A DNA stretch of 64,000 nucleotides. Origin: Janibacter cremeus (GTDB taxonomy: Bacteria > Actinomycetota > Actinomycetes > Actinomycetales > Dermatophilaceae). Positions 30,184-40,487 of the stretch are shown here, in pieces. Position numbers and translations under genes: made by a program. The DNA lies in assembly GCF_029395675.1 (NCBI RefSeq), contig NZ_CP115184.1, positions 3,162,001 through 3,226,000 on the forward strand. Direction: 5' to 3'. Position 1 is the stretch's first letter. Every line of letters starts with the position of its first letter. The notes under the pieces are model-generated. The model worked only from the letters and a program-made list of their open reading frames with translations. It ran no database searches and was not told the origin of the DNA.

Positions 30184-30998
30184 TGGCGCCCGCGATGCAG
30201 ATCAAGGACACCGTCGCCGTCGTCACCGGAGCGGCCGGGGGCATCGGCGCGGCGCTGGCCGAGGCCCTCCTGGCGGGTGGCGCCCGGGTCGTCGTCTCGG
30301 ACGTCGACGAGCAGCGGCTCGCCGGGACGGCCGAGCGGCTGGGGGCGGTCGCCGTCGCAGGTGATGCCTCCAGCGACGCGGACATCGCCGCGATGATCGC
30401 GGCTGCCGAGGAGCACTTCGGCCCGGTCGACCTCTTCTTCGCCAATGCCGGTGTCGGCGACGGCTCCGGCCTGGCGGCGGACGACGAGCAGTGGCAGCGG
30501 GCGCTCGACGTCAACCTCCTCGCCCACGTGCGCGCCGCCCGTCAGCTCGTGCCCGGCTGGGTCGAGCGGGGGAGGGGCTACTTCGTCTCCACCGCCTCGG
30601 CCGCCGGGCTGCTCACGCAGATCGGCTCGGCCACCTACTCGGCGTCCAAGCACGGCGCCGTCGGTTTCGCCGAGTGGCTCGCGGTGACCTACGGCGACGA
30701 CGGCGTCGGGGTCAGCTGCCTGTGCCCGATGGGGGTCGACACCGACATGCTCCGGTCCGGGATGACCTCGGCGGGTGGCGAAGGGGGGAAGGTCGCCGCC
30801 GCGGCGGTGACCGGCGCCGGTGAGGTGCTCGCCCCCGGTGACGTGGCCGAGCAGGTCCTCCGGGCCGTCGAGGAGGGCACCTTCCTCATCACCCCGCACG
30901 CCGACGTCCGCGAGTTCCTCCGGCGCAAGGTCGACGACCACGACCGGTGGATCCGCGGGATGCAGCGTTACCAGCGACAGCTGAAGGAGAACTCGTGA
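30183..30998 (+). CDS. SDR-family oxidoreductase
   Basis: The 271-residue product has TGAAGGIG, an acidic NAD-type residue after the second strand (VVSDVDEQ), and YSASK. The C-terminus is longer than FabG and ends in a charged helix (FLRRKVDDHDRWIRGMQRY). It overlaps its neighbours by a single base on each side. It may oxidise the hydroxyl of an acyl substrate; whether it acts on free acid or CoA thioester cannot be told. Confidence 0.88.
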   Translation: MAPAMQIKDTVAVVTGAAGGIGAALAEALLAGGARVVVSDVDEQRLAGTAERLGAVAVAGDASSDADIAAMIAAAEEHFGPVDLFFANAGVGDGSGLAADDEQWQRALDVNLLAHVRAARQLVPGWVERGRGYFVSTASAAGLLTQIGSATYSASKHGAVGFAEWLAVTYGDDGVGVSCLCPMGVDTDMLRSGMTSAGGEGGKVAAAAVTGAGEVLAPGDVAEQVLRAVEEGTFLITPHADVREFLRRKVDDHDRWIRGMQRYQRQLKENS

Positions 30999-32521
30999 TG
31001 GACAACGCCGTCCGCCTGGTCTGGAGCTGGGCCGAGCAGACCCCCGATGCCCTCGCCCTGCGCGAGGGGGACCGGTCGTGGACCTACGCGCAGCTGCGTG
31101 AAGGGGTCCGCGGCGCCATGGCCGAGCTGGCCGCGCGCGGCGTGGGCAGCGGTGACCGGGTGCTCGTCGTCCTCCCGACGAGTGCCGAGTTCGTCCTGAC
31201 CTACCACGCGGTGCTCGCCCTCGGCGCGACCGCAGTGACCGTCAACCCGCTGTGCACAGAGCGGGAGCTGGGCCACTTCGTCGACGATGCCGGGTGCTCC
31301 TTCGCCCTGGGCTGGCAGGAGGACGCCGCCGCGGTCACGGCCACCGCCGAGTCCGCCGGCATCCCGCTGTGGCTGCTCGGGCCGGGCGGCGTCACGCCCG
31401 GTGGGGACGTCGAGCCCGCCCGCGTCGCGAGCGACGACGCCGCGGTGCTGCTCTACACCTCGGGCACGACCGGCGCGCCCAAGGGGGCCGTGCTGACCCA
31501 CGGCAACCTCCTGGCCTGCGGTGCGGCGCTGGCCGAGGCGCTCGACCAGACGTCCGATGACCGGATGGGTACCGCCCTTCCGCTCTTCCACGTCTTCGGC
31601 CAGGCGGCGGTGATGCTGACCTGCTTCACCATCGGCGCCTCGCTCTCCCTGCAGCGCCCCTTCGACCCCGCGGCGTTGCTGCGGATGGCGGCGGACCAGC
31701 GGCTGACCGGGCTCGCGGGCGTACCGACGATGTGGAACGCGATGCTCCACGCCGAGACGGACGTGACCGCGGAGGACCTCGCCGACCTGCGGCTGGCCTG
31801 CTCGGGCGGCGCCGCGCTGCCCCTCGAGGTCTCCAAGGCCTTCAAGGACCGGTTCGGGGCGCTCGTCCTCGACGGCTACGGCCTGAGCGAGACGGCGGGC
31901 GCCTCGACGTTCAACCGTGCGAAGCACCCGCGCAAGGAGATGAGCGTCGGTCGGGCCCTCCCGGGCAGCAAGCTCGCCATCTTCGACGAGGACCGGAACC
32001 CGCTGGCGCCGGGCGAGGTCGGCGAGGTCGCGATCAGCGGACCCTTCGTCATGCGCGAGTACTGGAACCGACCCGAGGCGACCGAGGCGGTACGGCACGG
32101 TGAGTGGTTCCTCACCGGCGACATCGGTCGGATGGACGAGGACGGCGACCTGTGGATCGTCGACCGCAAGAAGGACCTGGTCATCCGTGGCGGGTACAAC
32201 GTCTACCCGCGCGAGATCGAGGAGGTCCTCTACGGGCACCCGGACATCCGCGAGGTGGCCGTCGTCGGGGTGCCCGACGCGCGGCTCGGTGAGGAGATCG
32301 CCGCGGTGGTCTCGCCGCAGCCGGGCGCCCACGTCGACCCCGCCGAGCTGCGTGCCTGGCTCGAGGAGCGGGTCGCGGCCTACAAGGTCCCGCGCATCTA
32401 CCAGCTCGTCGAGGAGCTGCCGAAGGGCGCGACCGGCAAGATCCTCAAGCGCGGGTTGGACCGGGAGTCCATCGTCGCCTCCGGTGACCGCCCGTCCCGG
32501 GCCGACACCTCCACCCACTGA
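30998..32521 (+). CDS. AMP-dependent acyl-CoA synthetase/ligase (first)
   Basis: The 507-residue product has the adenylate-forming motifs [18 protein letters not shown] (P-loop), [10 protein letters not shown] (A5), [16 protein letters not shown] (A7), [16 protein letters not shown] (A8 hinge) and the catalytic lysine in [12 protein letters not shown]. It activates a carboxylic acid to its CoA thioester using ATP. AAGGAG precedes the ATG and one base overlaps the upstream SDR. It is the likely entry step of the locus. Confidence 0.92.
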   Translation: MDNAVRLVWSWAEQTPDALALREGDRSWTYAQLREGVRGAMAELAARGVGSGDRVLVVLPTSAEFVLTYHAVLALGATAVTVNPLCTERELGHFVDDAGCSFALGWQEDAAAVTATAESAGIPLWLLGPGGVTPGGDVEPARVASDDAAVLLYTSGTTGAPKGAVLTHGNLLACGAALAEALDQTSDDRMGTALPLFHVFGQAAVMLTCFTIGASLSLQRPFDPAALLRMAADQRLTGLAGVPTMWNAMLHAETDVTAEDLADLRLACSGGAALPLEVSKAFKDRFGALVLDGYGLSETAGASTFNRAKHPRKEMSVGRALPGSKLAIFDEDRNPLAPGEVGEVAISGPFVMREYWNRPEATEAVRHGEWFLTGDIGRMDEDGDLWIVDRKKDLVIRGGYNVYPREIEEVLYGHPDIREVAVVGVPDARLGEEIAAVVSPQPGAHVDPAELRAWLEERVAAYKVPRIYQLVEELPKGATGKILKRGLDRESIVASGDRPSRADTSTH

Positions 32522-32537
32522 CCGAAGGGAGCGAGCC

Positions 32538-33755
32538 GTGGACTTCGCACCGGACACCCGGACCCTCGAGCTGCGCGAGCAGCTCACCGCCTTCATGGAC
32601 GAGCACGTCTACCCGATCGAGGCGACCTACCAGGAGCAGCTCGACGACGCACCCGACCGGTGGTCACCGCCACCGGTCATCGAGCCGGCCAAGGAGGCCG
32701 CCCGCAGCCAGGGACTGTGGAACCTCTTCCTCCCCGGGGAGGAGGGCGCCGGTCTGACCAATCTCCAGTACGCGCCCCTGTGCGAGGTCCTCGGGCGCAG
32801 CCTGCACATCGCCCCCGTCGCCACGAACTGCGCAGCACCGGACACCGGCAACATGGAGGTGCTGCACATGTTCGGCACCCCGGAGCAGAAGGAGCAGTGG
32901 CTGCGGCCCCTCCTCGACGGCGAGATCCGCTCGGCCTTCGCCATGACCGAGCCGCGGGTGGCCAGCTCCGACGCCACCAACATCGAGACCTCGATCGTGC
33001 GCGACGGCGACGAGTACGTCATCAACGGCCGCAAGTGGTACATCTCCGGCGCGATGAATCCCAACGCCAAGGTCCTCATCGTCATGGGCAAGACCGACCC
33101 GTCCGCGGACCGGCACCGCCAGCAGTCGATGATCCTCGTGCCGCGGGACACCCCCGGTGTCGACGTGCGTCGCGGCATGAAGGTCTTCGGCTACGACGAC
33201 CGCGACCACGGCGGGCACGCGGAGATCGACTTCACCGACGTGCGCGTCCCCGTGGGCAACCTCATCGGCGAGGAGGGCAGCGGCTTCGCCATCGCCCAGG
33301 CCCGCCTCGGCCCGGGGCGCATCCACCACTGCATGCGCCTGATCGGCATCGCCGAGCGGTCCCTCGAGCTGATGGTCGCGCGTGCGTCCGAGCGCGTGGC
33401 CTTCGGCAAGGCACTGTCCGAGCAGGGTGTCGTCCGTGACTGGATCGCCGAGTCCCGGGTGCGCATCGAGCAGCTGCGGCTGCTCACCCTCAAGGCGGCC
33501 TGGCTCATGGACACCGTGGGCAACAAGGGCGCCCACACCGAGATCCAGGCGATCAAGATCGCCGCGCCGAGCACCGTGGAGTGGATCCTCGACAAGGCCG
33601 TCCAGGTGCACGGGGCCGGTGGCCTCAGCCAGGACTTCCCGGTCGCGGAGTGGTACGCCCAGGTGCGCACCCTGCGCTTCGCCGACGGACCCGACGAGGT
33701 CCACAAGAATGCCCTTGCCCGACACGAGATCCGGAGGTTGAGCACACATGCCTGA
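32538..33755 (+). CDS. Acyl-CoA dehydrogenase, ACAD10/11-like (second copy)
   Basis: The 405-residue product is a paralogue of the protein at 22170: [28 protein letters not shown] and the terminal [10 protein letters not shown], with Asp (D383) at the canonical catalytic Glu position. It starts at a GTG following GAAGGGAG. It overlaps the next ACAD gene by 8 bases. Two such enzymes in one locus suggest either two substrate lengths or separate phospho-elimination and isomerisation-type roles; this is inference. Confidence 0.87.
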   Translation: MDFAPDTRTLELREQLTAFMDEHVYPIEATYQEQLDDAPDRWSPPPVIEPAKEAARSQGLWNLFLPGEEGAGLTNLQYAPLCEVLGRSLHIAPVATNCAAPDTGNMEVLHMFGTPEQKEQWLRPLLDGEIRSAFAMTEPRVASSDATNIETSIVRDGDEYVINGRKWYISGAMNPNAKVLIVMGKTDPSADRHRQQSMILVPRDTPGVDVRRGMKVFGYDDRDHGGHAEIDFTDVRVPVGNLIGEEGSGFAIAQARLGPGRIHHCMRLIGIAERSLELMVARASERVAFGKALSEQGVVRDWIAESRVRIEQLRLLTLKAAWLMDTVGNKGAHTEIQAIKIAAPSTVEWILDKAVQVHGAGGLSQDFPVAEWYAQVRTLRFADGPDEVHKNALARHEIRRLSTHA

Positions 33756-34935
33756 TCAGCAGCAGAGTCCTGATCTGCGGCAGCGGGTCGACGAGCTCCT
33801 TGCGAGCCACGACCCCGCGACCACCGAGCCGAGCGAGTTCCTCGGCGCCCGATTCGACGCCGGCCTCGCCTGGGTCCACTTCCCGGAGGGGAAGGGGGGA
33901 CTCGGCCTGTCCCGTGGACGCCAGGAGGAGGTCGACGCCCTCCTCGAGGAGGCGGGCGCCCCGGGGCCGGACCTCGGCCGCAACAGCATCGGTCTCGGCA
34001 TGGCCGCACCGACGATGGTGGCCTTCGGCACCGAGGAGATGCAGCAGCGTTACCTGCGGCCGCTGTTCACCTGCACCGACATCTGGTGCCAGCTCTTCAG
34101 CGAGCCCGGCGCCGGCTCCGACCTGGCGGCCGTCGCGACCCGCGCCGTCCCCGACGGCGACGAGTGGGTCGTCGACGGGCAGAAGGTGTGGACCTCCGGG
34201 GCGCACAACGCCGACTTCGCCATCCTCGTGGCCCGTACCGACACCTCGGTCCCCAAGCACGCCGGCCTGACCTACTTCATCGTCGACATGACCGACCCCG
34301 GGATCGAGATCCGCCCCCTTCGCCAGATCACGGGCGAGGCCGAGTTCAACGAGGTCTTCCTCTCCGGGGTGCGCATCCACGACCGCAACCGGGTCGGGGC
34401 CGTCGGTGAGGGGTGGAAGGTCGCGACGACGACGCTGAACAACGAGCGCGTCGCCATCGGCGCCGGCAACGACCGCGAGGCCGGGCAGATCGGTCTGGTG
34501 GCCGAGCGCTGGCGCCGCGACCCCTCCGTGCGCACCGCCGGCAACCACACCGAGCTGATGCAGTGGTGGGTCGAGACGGAGGTGACCCGCCTGGCCGGGG
34601 AGCGCCTGCGCCAGGGCCTCGAGGCCGGCCAGCCCGGCCCGGAGAGCTCGGCGATGAAGCTTGCCTTCGCCCACCAGGCGCAGCAGGTGACCGGGTTCGC
34701 CCTCGAGCTCGCGCCCGAGGAGGGGCTGACCTACCACGACTGGACCATGGTGCGCCCCGAGGGCGGCTCCTTCCTCGGCCACGGCCCCGGCTTCCGCTAC
34801 CTGCGGGCCAAGGGCAACTCCATCGAGGGCGGCACCAGCGAGATCATGCGCAACATCGTCGCCGAGCGCGTGCTCGGCCTCCCCCCGGAACACCGCCCCG
34901 ACAAGGGCATCCCCTTCAAGGACGTGCCGCGATGA
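33748..34935 (+). CDS. Acyl-CoA dehydrogenase, FadE type, probable catalytic partner
   Basis: The 395-residue product has [13 protein letters not shown] (flavin region), [10 protein letters not shown] and a terminal [20 protein letters not shown] with Glu at the expected catalytic place. It overlaps the genes on both sides (8 and 4 bases). Adjacent unlike ACAD genes are typical of the alpha2-beta2 dehydrogenases known from steroid side-chain degradation, where only one subunit carries the base. This one would be that subunit. Confidence 0.9.
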   Translation: MPDQQQSPDLRQRVDELLASHDPATTEPSEFLGARFDAGLAWVHFPEGKGGLGLSRGRQEEVDALLEEAGAPGPDLGRNSIGLGMAAPTMVAFGTEEMQQRYLRPLFTCTDIWCQLFSEPGAGSDLAAVATRAVPDGDEWVVDGQKVWTSGAHNADFAILVARTDTSVPKHAGLTYFIVDMTDPGIEIRPLRQITGEAEFNEVFLSGVRIHDRNRVGAVGEGWKVATTTLNNERVAIGAGNDREAGQIGLVAERWRRDPSVRTAGNHTELMQWWVETEVTRLAGERLRQGLEAGQPGPESSAMKLAFAHQAQQVTGFALELAPEEGLTYHDWTMVRPEGGSFLGHGPGFRYLRAKGNSIEGGTSEIMRNIVAERVLGLPPEHRPDKGIPFKDVPR

Positions 34936-36002
34936 CCGATCTGCTCTACACCGACGTCGAGGAGTCCCTGCGATCCAGCGTCCGGTCCACCCTCCAGCGC
35001 TCCCTCGACGAGGGGCTGGCCGCGCGCCTGTACGACGAGCCGGGCACCGACGTCAGCGCGGTCTGGCAGGCGCTCGCCGGCCAGATCGGCCTGGCCGGTC
35101 TGCTCGTGCCCGAGTCGCTCGGCGGCGTCGGCGCCGGCCCGCGCGAGGCGGCCGTCGTCCTCGAGGAGCTCGGTCGCACCGTCGCGCCGACGCCGTTCCT
35201 CACCAGCGCCGTCATCGCCACCACCGCGCTGCTGGCGGCCGGTGACGAGACGCACCTGCCCGCGCTGGCCGCCGGTGAGCGCACCGCCGCGCTCGTCCTG
35301 CCGTGGACGGCGCGTCGCGGCGCGTGGTCGCCCGTGCAGGGGAGCGCCGAGCCGGTCGCCGGTGCGTTGACCGCGGATCTTTTCGTCGTGCCGACCACGG
35401 GCGAAGGGGGAGTGACCTCCCTTCGCGCGTACGAGCCGGGTGACGTCGAGCTGGAGGCGATCACCTCGCTCGACATGACCCGCCCGCTCGCCCGCGTCAC
35501 CGTGCGCGGCGAGGGGAGCGAGATCGCCTCCGGGCAGGCGGCCGAGGCCGCGGTCGACGCAGCCCTGGCCGCCGGTGCCGCGCTGCTGCCCTCCGAGCAG
35601 CTCGGCCTGGCCCAGTGGTGCCTCGAGACGACCGTGGAGTACGCGAAGACGCGCGTGCAGTTCGCGCGGCCGATCGGCTCCTTCCAGGCGATCAAGCACC
35701 GCCTGGCCGACCTCTACCTGCTCCTCGTCAACACCCAGGCCGCCGCCCGGTACGCCGCCGGGACCCTCGCCGACGACGACCCCGACCAGCACGTGGCCCA
35801 GGCGCTCGCCCAGGCCTTCTGCGGCGACGCCGCGGTGCGCGCCGCGGAGGAGGCCCTGCAGCTGCACGGGGGGATCGGCATGACGTGGGAGCACCCGGTG
35901 CACACTCGACTCAAGCGGGCCAAGTCCGACCAGCTCGCCCTCGGCACCCCGGAGCGGCACCGCGCCGACCTCGCCGGGCTCGTCGACCTCCCCGCCCACT
36001 GA
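34932..36002 (+). CDS. Acyl-CoA dehydrogenase, FadE type, probable non-catalytic partner
   Basis: The 356-residue product is shorter than usual and lacks the EGxTSEI motif, ending instead in [20 protein letters not shown]. It keeps [16 protein letters not shown] and [14 protein letters not shown], which contact FAD in this family. Its ATG overlaps the upstream ACAD stop by 4 bases. It probably pairs with that protein in an alpha2-beta2 enzyme in which FAD sits at the interface. Confidence 0.87.
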   Translation: MTDLLYTDVEESLRSSVRSTLQRSLDEGLAARLYDEPGTDVSAVWQALAGQIGLAGLLVPESLGGVGAGPREAAVVLEELGRTVAPTPFLTSAVIATTALLAAGDETHLPALAAGERTAALVLPWTARRGAWSPVQGSAEPVAGALTADLFVVPTTGEGGVTSLRAYEPGDVELEAITSLDMTRPLARVTVRGEGSEIASGQAAEAAVDAALAAGAALLPSEQLGLAQWCLETTVEYAKTRVQFARPIGSFQAIKHRLADLYLLLVNTQAAARYAAGTLADDDPDQHVAQALAQAFCGDAAVRAAEEALQLHGGIGMTWEHPVHTRLKRAKSDQLALGTPERHRADLAGLVDLPAH

Positions 36003-36033
36003 CCACATCTTCACCACACCAGGAGTGACCACC

Positions 36034-37230
36034 ATGCGCGAAGCAGTCATCGTCTCCACCGCCCGCACCCCGATCGGGCGCGCCTACCGCGGCGCCTTCA
36101 ACGACACCCAGGCCCAGGAGCTCATCGGGCACGCCGTCCGCCACGCCGTCGAGCGCTCCGGCGTCGAGTGCGGCCAGATCGAGGACGTCATCATCGGCGC
36201 CGCGCTCCAGCAGGGCTCGACGGCCATGAACATCGGCCGGCAGGCCGCGCTGCGGGCCGGGCTGCCCGTCACCGTCGCGGGCATGTCCGTGGACCGGCAG
36301 TGCGCGAGCGGCCTCATGGCCATCGCCACCGCCGCCAAGCAGGTCGTCCTCGACGGCCAGCAGGTCGCCGTCGGCGGCGGCGTCGACTCAATCTCGCTCG
36401 TGCAGAACGAGCACATGAACACCTACCGCGCCCAGGACCCGTGGCTCGTCGAGCACGTGCCCGCGACCTACATGTCGATGCTCGAGACCGCGGAGGTGGT
36501 CGCCAAGCGCTACGGCGTCTCCCGCGAGCAGCAGGACGAGTACGCGCTGCAGTCCCAGCAGCGGACCGCCGCGGCCCAGGAGTCCGGGGCCTTCGACGAC
36601 GAGATCGTGCCGCTGCCGTCGACGAAGCTGACCAAGGACAAGACGACCGGCGAGGTCGGCTCGGAGCAGGTCACGCTCGCCAAGGACGAGGGCAACCGCC
36701 CCGGGACGGCGATCGAGGACCTCGCCAAGCTGAACCCGGTGCTGGCCAAGGACGGCACCGAGGGCTTCTCGATCACCGCCGGCAACGCCTCCCAGCTGTC
36801 CGACGGTGCGTCCGCGGCCGTGGTCATGGAGGCGGAGGAGGCCGCGCGCCGCGGCCTGACCCCGCTCGGCGCCTTCCGCGGGATGGCCGTCGCCGGGGTG
36901 GAGCCCGACGAGATGGGCATCGGTCCGGTCCGCGCCGTGCCGAAGCTGCTCAAGCAGCACGGCCTGACCGTCGACGACATCGACCTGTGGGAGCTCAACG
37001 AGGCCTTCGCCGTCCAGGCGCTCTACTGCCGTGACCACCTGGGCATCGACCCGGCGAAGTACAACGTCAACGGGGGCGCGATCTCCGTCGGCCACCCCTA
37101 CGGGATGAGCGGCGCGCGGATGGCCGGCCACGTCCTCATCGAGGGCCGGCGCCGTGGCGCCCGCTACGGCGTGGTGACCATGTGCGTCGGCGGTGGCATG
37201 GGCGCCGCCGGTCTCTTCGAGATCTTCTGA
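36034..37230 (+). CDS. Thiolase (acetyl-CoA C-acyltransferase)
   Basis: The 398-residue product has the acyl-accepting C90 (DRQCASG), the NEAFAVQAL motif, H354 in [10 protein letters not shown] (Tyr where GHPIG is usual) and the second catalytic C384 (MCVGGGMG). It cleaves 3-ketoacyl-CoA to acetyl- or propionyl-CoA and a shortened acyl-CoA. ATG at 36034 lies 8 bases after AGGAG; an in-frame GTG at 36025 overlaps that box. It completes the beta-oxidation set of the operon. Confidence 0.92.
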   Translation: MREAVIVSTARTPIGRAYRGAFNDTQAQELIGHAVRHAVERSGVECGQIEDVIIGAALQQGSTAMNIGRQAALRAGLPVTVAGMSVDRQCASGLMAIATAAKQVVLDGQQVAVGGGVDSISLVQNEHMNTYRAQDPWLVEHVPATYMSMLETAEVVAKRYGVSREQQDEYALQSQQRTAAAQESGAFDDEIVPLPSTKLTKDKTTGEVGSEQVTLAKDEGNRPGTAIEDLAKLNPVLAKDGTEGFSITAGNASQLSDGASAAVVMEAEEAARRGLTPLGAFRGMAVAGVEPDEMGIGPVRAVPKLLKQHGLTVDDIDLWELNEAFAVQALYCRDHLGIDPAKYNVNGGAISVGHPYGMSGARMAGHVLIEGRRRGARYGVVTMCVGGGMGAAGLFEIF

Positions 37231-37284
37231 CCGACCCCGCCCGACCCCGGCCCGACCGCCGCACGACCACCGAGGAGCCACCGC

Positions 37285-40200
37285 GTGTCCGTCTACGTCG
37301 CCAACCGTGGGGAGATCGCCGTCCGGCTCGTGCGGGCCGCACTGGAGGCGGGGCACGAGGTCGTCGTGGCCGTGACCCGGGCGGAGACGGACTCGCTCGC
37401 CGCCCGCCTCGCGACGGAGGTGCACGTCCTGCCCGGTGAGGGCGCGGCCGCCTACCTCGATGCGGAGGTGCTCGTCGCGGGTGCCACCGAGCACGGGTGC
37501 ACGATGCTGCACCCGGGCTACGGGTTCCTCAGCGAGAGCCCGGCGCTGGCCCGGGCGTGCGCTGCGGCCGGGGTGGTCTTCGTCGGGCCCGACGCCGCGC
37601 TCCTGGAGCTCTTCGGCGACAAGGGGCGGGCGAGGGAGGCCGCGGTCGGGGCCGGGGTGCCGGTCCTGCCGGCCACCCCGGTCGGGATCACCGAGACCGA
37701 GGCCGCGGAGTTCGCGGCCGCCCAGGGCCCGGCCGGCGTGATGATCAAGGCGGCTGCCGGCGGCGGTGGCCGCGGGATGCGGGCCGTCCCCGCCGGCGCG
37801 TCGCTCACCGAGGCGTGGCAGCGTGCCGGGTCGGAGGCCGAGCGGAGTTTCGGGTCCGCGGGCCTCTTCGCCGAGCTGTACGTCGAGCGCGCTCGCCACG
37901 TCGAGGTCCAGATCGCGGCCGACGGCGAAGGGGGAGTCGTCCACCTCGGTGAGCGGGACTGCACCCTCCAACGCCGCTTCCAGAAGGTGGTCGAGGTGGC
38001 CCCCGCGCCGGGCCTGCCGCAGGAGGTCCGCGCCGCCCTCCACGACGCGGCCGTGCGGCTGCTCGCCGGCCGGGGCTACCGCGGTCTGGCGACCGTCGAG
38101 TTCCTCGTCGACGCCGACGACCCGGGTCGCTGGTGGTTCATCGAGGTCAATCCCCGCCTGCAGGTCGAGCACCCGGTGACCGAGCTCGTCACGGGGGTCG
38201 ACCTCGTCCTGACCCAGCTGCGCCTGGCCGCCGGCGAGTCCCTCGACGACCTCGGACTGGGCACCGCACCCCCCGTGAGCGGCGCGGCGGTCGAGCTGCG
38301 GGTGGCCGCCGAGCGCACCGGCGCGACCGGTGAGGCGCTGCCGGCCCACGGCGTCGTCGGCAGGCTCACCCTGCCCACCGGGCCGGGCGTGCGCGTCGAC
38401 ACCCACCTCGTCGAGGGGACCCGGGTCGACGGTGCCTTCGACTCCCTCGTGGCCAAGCTCGTCACGCACAGCCACGGCGGCCTCACCGGCGCCCTCCACA
38501 AGGCGCGCCGGGCCGCGGTCGAGTGCGAGATCGCGGGGGTGGAGACCAACCTGCCCCTGCTGCGGGAGCTGCTCGAGCACGACGACGTCGCGAGGTGGGC
38601 GGTGACGACGCAGTGGCTCGCGCGGTCGGGCCTCGCCCGTGCCGCGGCGGACGGCGGGGTCGTCGACGGTGCGGTCGTCGCCGAGATGGCCGGCACGGTC
38701 GTCGCGGTGCTCGTCGAGGAGGGCCAGGCGGTCGCCGCGGGTGACCCGCTCGTCGTCCTCGAGGCGATGAAGATGGAGCACCTCGTGCCCGCCCCCGCCT
38801 CCGGCGTGGTCACGGCCGTGCGTGCCCGTCCCGGTGCGAGCACCGTGCGCGACGACCTGCTCGTGCGGCTGCGCCCGTCGTCGGACCAGTCGGGTGCCGG
38901 AGACACCGACGAGGGTCCCGCCCTCGACGCCGAGCGCAGCGACCTCACCCGGCTGCAGCAGCGGCGCGACCGCCGACTGGACGAGGCGCGCCCCGACGCG
39001 GTCGCCAAGCGCCACGGGCGCGGGCAGCGGACCGCGCGGGAGAACGTCGCCGACCTCGTCGACGAGGGCAGCTTCGTCGAGTACGGCGGCCTCGCGGTGG
39101 CGGCGCAGCGGGCCCGACGGAGCGAGGACGACCTCATCGCGAGCACCCCGGCCGACGGGATCGTCACCGGGATCGGACGGGTGAGCGCGTCCTCGACCGA
39201 GGGCGAGGACCGCTGCGCGGTGCTGGCCTACGACTACACCGTCCTCGCCGGCACGCAGGGCTACCTCAACCACAAGAAGACCGACCGCCTCCTGGAGATC
39301 GCCGAGCAGCAGCGCCTGCCCGTCGTCCTCTTCGCCGAGGGGGGCGGTGGCCGCCCCGGGGACACCGACACCACCGTCGCGAGCGGGCTGGACGTGTCCA
39401 CCTTCGCCACGATGGGTCGGCTGAGCGGGCTCGTCCCGACGGTCGGCATCGCCGCCGGGCGGTGCTTCGCCGGCAACGCGGCCCTCCTGGGCTGCTGTGA
39501 CGTCATCATCGCCACCCGCGACTCGACGATCGGGATGGGCGGACCGGCGATGATCGAGGGTGGCGGTCTCGGGGTCTTCGCGCCCGAGGAGGTCGGGCCG
39601 ATCGAGGTCCAGGGCAGCAACGGCGTCGTCGACGTGGTGGTGGACGACGAGGCCGAGGCGGTCGCCGTGGCGCGGCAGTACCTGGACTACTTCCGGGGCC
39701 GGCACGAGGAGTGGACCGTCGCCGACCAACGGGCACTGCGCCACGTCGTGCCGGAGAACAGGGTGCGTGCCTACGACGTCCACCGGGCGGTCGAGACCCT
39801 CGCCGACGAGGGGTCGGTCCTCGAGCTGCGCTCCGGCTTCGCCCCCGGTGTCATCACCGCGCTCGTGCGCATCGAGGGGCGGCCGATGGGACTCGTGGCC
39901 AACAACCCGCGCCACCTCGGCGGCGCGATCGACACCCCTGCCGCGGACAAGCTCGCCCGCTTCCTCCAGCTGTGCGACGCGCACGGACTGCCGGTCGTGT
40001 CCCTGTGCGACACACCGGGGTTCATGGTCGGACCCGACCACGAGCGGACCGCGACGGTGCGCCACTTCGCGCGTCTCTTCGTCATCGGGGCCCACCTGCG
40101 GGTGCCGATCGTCACCGTCGTCCTGCGCAAGGCCTACGGCCTCGGCGCCCAGGCGATGGCGGCGGGCAGCTTCCGGCGGCCGGCGGCCACCCTCGCCTGG

Positions 40201-40473
40201 CCCACGGGCGAGGTCGGCGGGATGGGGCTCGAGGGGGCGGTGCGCCTCGGCTTCCGGCGCGAGCTCGACGCGGTCACCGACCCGGCCGAGCGCCGTGCGC
40301 TCGAGCAACGGCTCCTCGACGACCTGTACGAGCGGGGACGGGCGGTCAACGCCGCCGCCGTCGTCGAGCTCGACGACGTCATCGACCCGGTGGACACCCG
40401 GCAGTGGATCCTCACGGCGATGTCGTCGTCACCGCCCGCGGACGTGCCGACGCGGTACGTCGACACCTGGTGA
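37285..40473 (+). CDS. Single-chain biotin-dependent acyl-CoA carboxylase (BC-BCCP-CT fusion, LCC-like)
   Basis: The 1062-residue product unites three functions. Residues 1 to about 440 are biotin carboxylase (VANRGEIAVRLVRAA, GGGGRGMRAV, FIEVNPRLQVEH). The biotinyl domain follows, with EAMKMEH placing the biotin on K496. From about 560 to the end is a carboxyltransferase (YDYTVLAGTQGYLNHKK, CDTPGFMVG, KAYGLGAQAM). This architecture is that of mycobacterial long-chain acyl-CoA carboxylase. It starts at GTG after GAGGAG. It may carboxylate a propionyl-, medium- or branched acyl-CoA product of the locus. Confidence 0.92.
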   Translation: MSVYVANRGEIAVRLVRAALEAGHEVVVAVTRAETDSLAARLATEVHVLPGEGAAAYLDAEVLVAGATEHGCTMLHPGYGFLSESPALARACAAAGVVFVGPDAALLELFGDKGRAREAAVGAGVPVLPATPVGITETEAAEFAAAQGPAGVMIKAAAGGGGRGMRAVPAGASLTEAWQRAGSEAERSFGSAGLFAELYVERARHVEVQIAADGEGGVVHLGERDCTLQRRFQKVVEVAPAPGLPQEVRAALHDAAVRLLAGRGYRGLATVEFLVDADDPGRWWFIEVNPRLQVEHPVTELVTGVDLVLTQLRLAAGESLDDLGLGTAPPVSGAAVELRVAAERTGATGEALPAHGVVGRLTLPTGPGVRVDTHLVEGTRVDGAFDSLVAKLVTHSHGGLTGALHKARRAAVECEIAGVETNLPLLRELLEHDDVARWAVTTQWLARSGLARAAADGGVVDGAVVAEMAGTVVAVLVEEGQAVAAGDPLVVLEAMKMEHLVPAPASGVVTAVRARPGASTVRDDLLVRLRPSSDQSGAGDTDEGPALDAERSDLTRLQQRRDRRLDEARPDAVAKRHGRGQRTARENVADLVDEGSFVEYGGLAVAAQRARRSEDDLIASTPADGIVTGIGRVSASSTEGEDRCAVLAYDYTVLAGTQGYLNHKKTDRLLEIAEQQRLPVVLFAEGGGGRPGDTDTTVASGLDVSTFATMGRLSGLVPTVGIAAGRCFAGNAALLGCCDVIIATRDSTIGMGGPAMIEGGGLGVFAPEEVGPIEVQGSNGVVDVVVDDEAEAVAVARQYLDYFRGRHEEWTVADQRALRHVVPENRVRAYDVHRAVETLADEGSVLELRSGFAPGVITALVRIEGRPMGLVANNPRHLGGAIDTPAADKLARFLQLCDAHGLPVVSLCDTPGFMVGPDHERTATVRHFARLFVIGAHLRVPIVTVVLRKAYGLGAQAMAAGSFRRPAATLAWPTGEVGGMGLEGAVRLGFRRELDAVTDPAERRALEQRLLDDLYERGRAVNAAAVVELDDVIDPVDTRQWILTAMSSSPPADVPTRYVDTW

Positions 40474-40487
40474 GCAAGGAGCGAGCA

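Noticed and set aside
36388..40308. A 1306-codon open frame on the minus strand opposite the thiolase and carboxylase genes
   Set aside because: It is the antisense shadow of genes with clear motifs on the plus strand; its own product is Arg/Gly/His/Asp-rich with no recognisable domain. Long antisense frames are common at this GC level.
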